Assembly: GCA_030450535.1 (NCBI GenBank)
Contig: JAKDIK010000071.1
Coordinates: forward strand, 1 to 10,057
DNA: 10,057 bases
Source of the DNA: Propionibacteriaceae bacterium
Lineage (GTDB): Bacteria; Actinomycetota; Actinomycetes; Propionibacteriales; Propionibacteriaceae
Reading direction: 5' to 3'
The notes under the pieces were generated by a model that searched no databases, was not told where the DNA came from, and worked only from the letters and a program-made list of their open reading frames with translations. Positions 6,686 through 10,057 of this stretch are shown here, piece by piece; within the stretch, counting starts at the first letter, position 1, and each line of letters opens with the position of its first letter. The position numbers and the translations under genes are program-made.

Positions 6686-8374
6686 TCAGGGGAGAAGCCA
6701 GGAGAGGACGGGCGTCGACATGAGGCCCGAGAGCAGGCAGAGCAGCGCGAGCAGGACGAAGCTCCAGCCGATGATGCGGCGCAGGATCACCGACTCGCTG
6801 CCGACCACGCCGATGGCGGTCGCGGCGATCGTGAGGGACTGCGGCGAGATCATCTTGCCGACGACGCCGCCGGCCGCGTTGGAGCCCACGAGCAGGGCGC
6901 GCATCGATTCGGTGCCGAGCGGAGAATCCGGACCGATCTGGTAACCGACGCCCGACTGCAGCCCCGAGAACAGGATGTTCGCGGAGGTGTCGGAGCCGGT
7001 CACGTAGGTCCCGATCCAGCCGAGCACGGGTGCGACGAACGGGTAGATGGCCCCGGCGCCCGCAACGAAGAGCCCCAGCGCCAGCGTCTGGCCGGAGTCG
7101 CCCATGACGTACGCCAGCGCCACGACCGCGCCGATCGTGAGCATCGAGAACCGCAGCTTGACCACGTTGCGCCAGAGCTCGCGGAAGACCTCCGCCATGG
7201 GAACACGGTAGATCGCCCCGACGCCGACCGCGACGAGTGCGAGCAAGAGGCCGGGAGTGGACGCCCACGCGAAGGTGTAGGTGCGGTGCGAGGCGGGGTT
7301 GCCGGCGGTGTCGAGCAGTCCGCCAAGCCCGGGCCAGGGGACGCGCAGGTTGGTGGCAGCCAGCGCGTCCTTCACCGCGGGGATCGCCGCGATGCCGAAC
7401 ACCACGATGACGAGCACGTAGGGAACGACCGCCATCGCGATGCGGCGAGAGGTGAGGCCGGCCGTGTCCGGCGGCGCGGCGACGGGGCGCTGCGTTTCGA
7501 GGTGCGGGTCGATCACGTGGCCGACGCGCTCGGTCGCCGCCGCGCCGCCGACCGGACGCCACACGCGCAGGAACGCGATGGCGACCCCGACGCTGATGAC
7601 AGCGGCGAAGATCTCGGTGAGGTTGTAGAGCGGCGTGGCGGAGACGATCCACTTGGTGATGCCGAACGTGAGGCCGATGACGAGCCCGAAGGGCCAGCAC
7701 TCGCGGACGCCGCGGCGGCCGTCCATGACCGCGAGCAGCAGGAAGGGGACCACGAGGCACAGCATCGCGGTGAGGCGTCCGGTGATGGGCGAGACGGCCA
7801 GCACGTCGTCGAAGCCGCCGGCCTCGGCGGCCATGAGGACCGGCAGGCCCACCGCGCCGAACGCGACCGGAACCGTGTTGGCGAGCAGCGCGACCAGGGC
7901 CGAGCGCAGGGGGGCGAAGCCGACGGCGACCAGCATGGCCGCGGTGATGGCCACGGGGGCGCCAAACCCGGCGAGGGCCTCCAGCAGGCCGCCGAAGCAG
8001 AAGGCGATCAGCAGGCCGAGGACGCGGGGGTCGTCGCTGATGAGGAAGAACGTCGTGCGCAGGTCGTCGAACCGGCCGGAGATGACGGTCACCTGGTACA
8101 TCCAGATGGCGCACAGCAGGATCCAGACGATGGGGAACAGGCCGTAGACGAAGCCGTGGACGCTGGTCGCGAGCGCCATGGTCACGGGCATGCCGAAGGC
8201 GGTCACGGCGACGGCGAACGCGACGAGCCAGGAGAAGCCGCCCGCGAGGTAGGCCTTCCAGCGCAGGACGCCGAGGGTGACAAGCATGGCGGCGACCGGC
8301 AGGACGGCCACGAGCGCCGAGAGCCACTGCGCGCCGAGGGGGTTCGTGTCGGGAGTGAACACGTCGGGAGTCAT
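6686..8374 (-). CDS. lctP: L-lactate permease, LctP family
   Basis: A 562-residue polytopic membrane protein of the lactate permease family, which imports L-lactate with protons and often also accepts glycolate. Hydrophobic segments run through nearly the whole length, probably twelve to fourteen helices. A hydrophilic loop lies around residues 285-310 (TERVGHVIDPHLETQRP). Family signatures include GGLLEALAGFGAPVAI (128-143), LLANTVPVAFGAVGLPV (163-179) and, near the C-terminus, SNAAGGVVGKMISPQSL. Length is typical. The start has GAGG seven bases upstream. It is the first gene of the lactate operon, so uptake and oxidation share a transcript. On the reverse strand TTGCGC (8454-8459) and TATGGT (8430-8435), 18 bases apart, form a plausible promoter overlapping a regulator operator. 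Confidence 0.96.
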   Translation of the reverse strand: MTPDVFTPDTNPLGAQWLSALVAVLPVAAMLVTLGVLRWKAYLAGGFSWLVAFAVAVTAFGMPVTMALATSVHGFVYGLFPIVWILLCAIWMYQVTVISGRFDDLRTTFFLISDDPRVLGLLIAFCFGGLLEALAGFGAPVAITAAMLVAVGFAPLRSALVALLANTVPVAFGAVGLPVLMAAEAGGFDDVLAVSPITGRLTAMLCLVVPFLLLAVMDGRRGVRECWPFGLVIGLTFGITKWIVSATPLYNLTEIFAAVISVGVAIAFLRVWRPVGGAAATERVGHVIDPHLETQRPVAAPPDTAGLTSRRIAMAVVPYVLVIVVFGIAAIPAVKDALAATNLRVPWPGLGGLLDTAGNPASHRTYTFAWASTPGLLLALVAVGVGAIYRVPMAEVFRELWRNVVKLRFSMLTIGAVVALAYVMGDSGQTLALGLFVAGAGAIYPFVAPVLGWIGTYVTGSDTSANILFSGLQSGVGYQIGPDSPLGTESMRALLVGSNAAGGVVGKMISPQSLTIAATAIGVVGSESVILRRIIGWSFVLLALLCLLSGLMSTPVLSWLLP

Positions 8375-8401
8375 GGGCGAACCTCACTGTCCGGGACCAT
8401 A

Positions 8402-8412
8402 TGGTCTGACCA
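8402..8412. promoter_or_regulatory. putative GntR/FadR-family operator 1 (lctP side)
   Basis: TGGTCTGACCA is an 11-bp palindrome around one central base. It differs slightly from the T-N-GT-N3-AC-N-A pattern of FadR-subfamily sites and overlaps a perfect 10-bp palindrome, ACCATATGGT (8396-8405). It lies 28 bases before the lctP start, downstream of the predicted start point. Confidence 0.6.
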
Positions 8413-8422
8413 AAAACTGATC

Positions 8423-8433
8423 TGGTCATACCA
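8423..8433. promoter_or_regulatory. putative GntR/FadR-family operator 2 (lctP promoter)
   Basis: TGGTCATACCA matches TGGT-N3-ACCA exactly, the classic FadR/LldR-type half-site arrangement. It overlaps the predicted reverse-strand -10 (8430-8435) and the likely start point of lctP transcription, a position expected for repression. It is 21 bases from operator 1, start to start, about two helical turns. Confidence 0.7.
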
Positions 8434-8459
8434 TAAGTCCGGTTCCGGGTGGCGCGCAA
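8430..8459 (-). promoter_or_regulatory. candidate promoter of the lctP-lutABC operon
   Basis: On the reverse strand TTGCGC (8454-8459) is followed 18 bases later by TATGGT (8430-8435), which fits the actinobacterial TANNNT -10. Transcription would begin near 8423, leaving a leader of about 48 bases. The -35 is a weak match, so this is tentative. Confidence 0.4.
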
Positions 8460-8485
8460 GCGTTTGTCTATGGTCTGGCAAGATT

Positions 8486-8496
8486 TGGTCATGCCA
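8486..8496. promoter_or_regulatory. putative GntR-family operator 3 covering the regulator start codon
   Basis: TGGTCATGCCA differs from operator 2 by a single base, in the right half-site. The proposed ATG of the regulator (8491-8493) lies in its centre. A degenerate TGGTCTGGCA occurs at 8471-8480. Binding here would block the regulator's own expression. Confidence 0.5.
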
Positions 8497-9210
8497 GAAT
8501 CCGGCGGCTTCGAGAGGGCGCTCGCGTACATCACGGACGGGATCCTGTCGGGAGAGTTCGCGTCCGGCGACCGCCTGCCGACCGAGCGGGAGCTCGCGGA
8601 GACGCTCGGGATCGGCCGCTCGGCCGTTCGTGAGGCGATGAAGGTGCTGCAGGCCCAGGGGCTGGTGACCTCCAGCGTCGGGCGCGGCCATGGGACGCGC
8701 ATCTCGAGCACCCAGGGGGAGGCGTTCGGCCGCATGCTGCGGCTGAATTTGGCGCTGAACTCCACCTCGTTCAGCGACCTGACGAAGACGCGCATCCTGC
8801 TGGAGCGGGAGGCGATCCGGGCGGCCGCGCGCGCCCCGGCCCCGGAGCGGGTCGCGGAGTTGCGGGCGCTGATCCGGCGGCAGGAGGAGGCGACGGCGTC
8901 GGAGGCCTTCAACGTGCTCGACACCGAGTTCCATGTGGCGATCGCCGCCATGGCCGACAACCGTCTGCTGCGCGACCTGACCGTGGCCATCCGGTGGGCG
9001 GTGGCGAACACGATCTCCCAGGCCGAGTCCGCGCTGGACGACTGGGAGGGCGTCCGGCTCTCGCTGATCGCCGATCACGTGGGGATGCTCGAGGCGCTCA
9101 TCTCCGGTGACGGCGACCGGGCGGCGCAGGTGACCGACGATCACATCCGTCGGGCCCATGCCGTGCTGCTGGAAGGGGGAGCGCATGGAGTCGTCGAACC
9201 TCTGGAGTGA
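8491..9210 (+). CDS. FadR-subfamily GntR transcriptional regulator, lutR/lldR-like
   Basis: A 239-residue regulator with an N-terminal winged helix-turn-helix (RLPTERELAETLGIGRSAVREAMKVLQ, spanning 28-54) and a C-terminal FCD ligand domain (about 95-225). D144, H148, H196 and H218 match the metal-binding positions of FCD domains. Such proteins usually dissociate from DNA on binding a carboxylate. Given the adjacent divergent lactate operon, L-lactate is the likely signal (inference). ATG 8491 is chosen because homologous sequence begins just after it. In-frame starts at 8449 (GTG) and 8470 (ATG) would add 14 or 7 residues. None of the three has a clear ribosome site. A possible -10, TATGGT, lies at 8469-8474, giving a leader of only about ten bases for ATG 8491. 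Several TGGT-type palindromes lie in and beside its promoter, so autoregulation is likely. Confidence 0.88.
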   Translation: MPESGGFERALAYITDGILSGEFASGDRLPTERELAETLGIGRSAVREAMKVLQAQGLVTSSVGRGHGTRISSTQGEAFGRMLRLNLALNSTSFSDLTKTRILLEREAIRAAARAPAPERVAELRALIRRQEEATASEAFNVLDTEFHVAIAAMADNRLLRDLTVAIRWAVANTISQAESALDDWEGVRLSLIADHVGMLEALISGDGDRAAQVTDDHIRRAHAVLLEGGAHGVVEPLE

Positions 9211-9216
9211 AGCGTG

Positions 9217-9234
9217 CTTGACTCAGAAGTCAAG
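9217..9234. promoter_or_regulatory. palindromic operator A upstream of the CPBP gene
   Basis: CTTGACTCAGAAGTCAAG has perfect 7-base arms (CTTGACT/AGTCAAG) around four bases. It lies seven bases after the GntR-regulator stop and is near-identical in its arms to operator B, 22 bp downstream. The binding protein is not identified. The sequence is unlike the TGGT-type sites at 8402-8496, so a different regulator is implied. Confidence 0.7.
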
Positions 9235-9238
9235 GAAG

Positions 9239-9256
9239 CTTGACATTAAAGTCAAG
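9239..9256. promoter_or_regulatory. palindromic operator B overlapping the CPBP gene -35
   Basis: CTTGACATTAAAGTCAAG has perfect 6-base arms (CTTGAC/GTCAAG) around six bases. Its start is exactly 22 bp after operator A, two helical turns, so two dimers could bind the same DNA face. Its left arm contains the predicted -35 hexamer TTGACA, so occupancy should exclude RNA polymerase. Confidence 0.72.
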
Positions 9257-9276
9257 GTGCTTTTACATTGGGGGCA
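9240..9276 (+). promoter_or_regulatory. promoter of the CPBP gene, probably giving a leaderless mRNA
   Basis: TTGACA (9240-9245) and TACATT (9264-9269) are separated by 18 bases, matching sigma-70/SigA type hexamers well. The usual six- to seven-base distance to +1 places the start on A9276, the first base of the ATG. Only a G-run precedes the ATG, with no proper ribosome site, which fits a leaderless transcript. Confidence 0.65.
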
Positions 9277-10034
9277 TGAACAACGCTCCTCTCCGCGACG
9301 CTGCTCCTCTCTGCGAGCCCCTTGCCGCGACGTCCGCCCCCTCATCCGTCGCCGCCGTCCCGCTGCGCCGGGTGGCCGGCGTCCTGGCCGTGCGACCGGT
9401 GCTGCTCCTCGCGATGGGACTGGCGCTGGTCGCCGCCGGCGCCTCCCTGATCTGGATGAACGGCCTGATCATCCTCGTCGACCTGATCGCGCTCGTGGTC
9501 GTCCATCGTGCGCTGCGCGCCGAGGGCCGCAGCCTGGCTGACCTGTTCCGGCCGTGGCGCTGGGCCGATCTGGCCTGGGGCCTGCTGATGTTCGTGATCG
9601 TCATGATCGGCTTCGTCGCCGTGTCGTTCGCCGCCAACCTGATCGTCTACCAGGGGGCGCCGCCGGCGTCCGGTTTGCCGCTGCCGCAGATCCCGCTGTG
9701 GTTCGGCCTGCTCGCGCTGATCGTCATGCCGCTGACGGTCGCGGTGTCGGAGGAGGCGGTCTACCGCGGCTACGCGCAGCCACGTCTGGGTCGTCGCTGG
9801 GGGACAGCGGTGTCGCTGCTGGTCGTCGCGTTCGTGTTCGGCCTGCAGCACATCGGATTCTCGCTGACCGACCCGAGCGCGGTGCTCGCCCGGGTGATCA
9901 CGACGTTCCTCGCCGGGGTCATGTTCGGCCTGCTGTGGCTGTGGCTGCGCCGCATCACGCCGCTGGTGATCGGCCACTGGCTGCTGGACGTCGTCGGGCT
10001 CGGCCTGCCGACCCTGATGCTCGCGCTCTCCTGA
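9276..10034 (+). CDS. CPBP family intramembrane metalloprotease
   Basis: A 252-residue membrane protein of the CPBP (CAAX protease and bacteriocin-processing, Abi/Rce1-like) family. After a hydrophilic N-terminus (1-38) it shows hydrophobic segments near 40-78, 98-125, 140-156, 177-195, 205-223 and 230-250. Motif 1 is SEEAVYRG (158-165), with E159, E160 and R164. Motif 2 is FVFGLQH (186-192), with H192. Motif 3 is HWLLD (234-238), with H234 and Asp where many relatives have Asn. These form the expected metal-binding site, so it is probably catalytically competent. Members process prenylated proteins, bacteriocins or anti-sigma factors; the substrate here is unknown. ATG 9276 is chosen because it coincides with the predicted transcription start. 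An in-frame TTG at 9240 would lie inside the -35 and is rejected. It is separately regulated from the lactate genes by the tandem palindromes upstream. Confidence 0.88.
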   Translation: MNNAPLRDAAPLCEPLAATSAPSSVAAVPLRRVAGVLAVRPVLLLAMGLALVAAGASLIWMNGLIILVDLIALVVVHRALRAEGRSLADLFRPWRWADLAWGLLMFVIVMIGFVAVSFAANLIVYQGAPPASGLPLPQIPLWFGLLALIVMPLTVAVSEEAVYRGYAQPRLGRRWGTAVSLLVVAFVFGLQHIGFSLTDPSAVLARVITTFLAGVMFGLLWLWLRRITPLVIGHWLLDVVGLGLPTLMLALS

Positions 10035-10057
10035 CCCATCCGGACCCCTCCCATCCC

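Noticed and set aside
6662..8641. Long forward open frame antisense to lctP
   Set aside because: Its product is a monotonous Asp/Arg/Glu/His-rich chain, the expected antisense image of a hydrophobic membrane protein gene.
6662..9011. Reverse-strand open frame extending lutA upstream through lctP and into the regulator gene
   Set aside because: Upstream of 6662 the translation is low-complexity and the other frame encodes LctP; the true lutA start is set by GGAAGG before ATGATG.
9240..9275. TTG start adding 12 residues to the CPBP protein
   Set aside because: It lies in the -35 hexamer and operator B, so it would not be transcribed from the predicted promoter.

Overview
The window is very GC-rich with dense, G/C-ending codon use, and it carries an alditol oxidase-like gene plus a permease-linked LutABC lactate system. 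Together these point to a high-GC Actinomycetota. A lactate-using lineage such as Propionibacteriaceae would fit, but that placement is an inference from gene content only.

Layout, left to right. (1) Bases 2-385 hold the 3' end of a forward gene for an FAD-dependent alditol/xylitol oxidase. (2) Bases 386-923 are gene-poor and contain a conspicuous long inverted repeat (arms 493-517 and 546-570) and a smaller hairpin (629-653). (3) A forward gene set follows: a 60-residue charged small protein (924-1106), a GH27 glycosidase (1129-2442) and a GH29 alpha-L-fucosidase (2445-3719). Spacings are 22 and 2 bases, so this is probably one operon. Neither enzyme has a signal peptide, which suggests intracellular trimming of imported oligosaccharides. 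(4) A reverse-strand operon runs from 8374 down to 3740 in transcript order lctP-lutA-lutB-lutC: L-lactate permease and the three-subunit iron-sulfur lactate oxidation complex. lutA/lutB and lutB/lutC each overlap by four bases (ATGA). (5) Divergent from it is a FadR-subfamily GntR regulator (8491-9210), lutR/lldR-like. The shared 100-base intergenic region holds several TGGT-N3-ACCA-type operators. One covers the proposed regulator start codon, so local feedback control of lactate uptake and oxidation is likely. (6) Bases 9276-10034 encode a CPBP-family membrane protease. It is preceded by two 18-bp palindromes exactly 22 bp apart, the second overlapping the -35 of a good promoter whose predicted start point is the A of the ATG (a leaderless transcript).

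The two catabolic operons converge at 3719/3740 with only 20 bases between stop codons. I see no RNA gene, CRISPR array, insertion sequence or prophage gene. I did not find a clearly new multi-gene system. The observations most worth following are the tandem operator and leaderless promoter of the CPBP gene, the long inverted repeat at 493-570, and the altered sugar-pocket motif of the GH27 enzyme.
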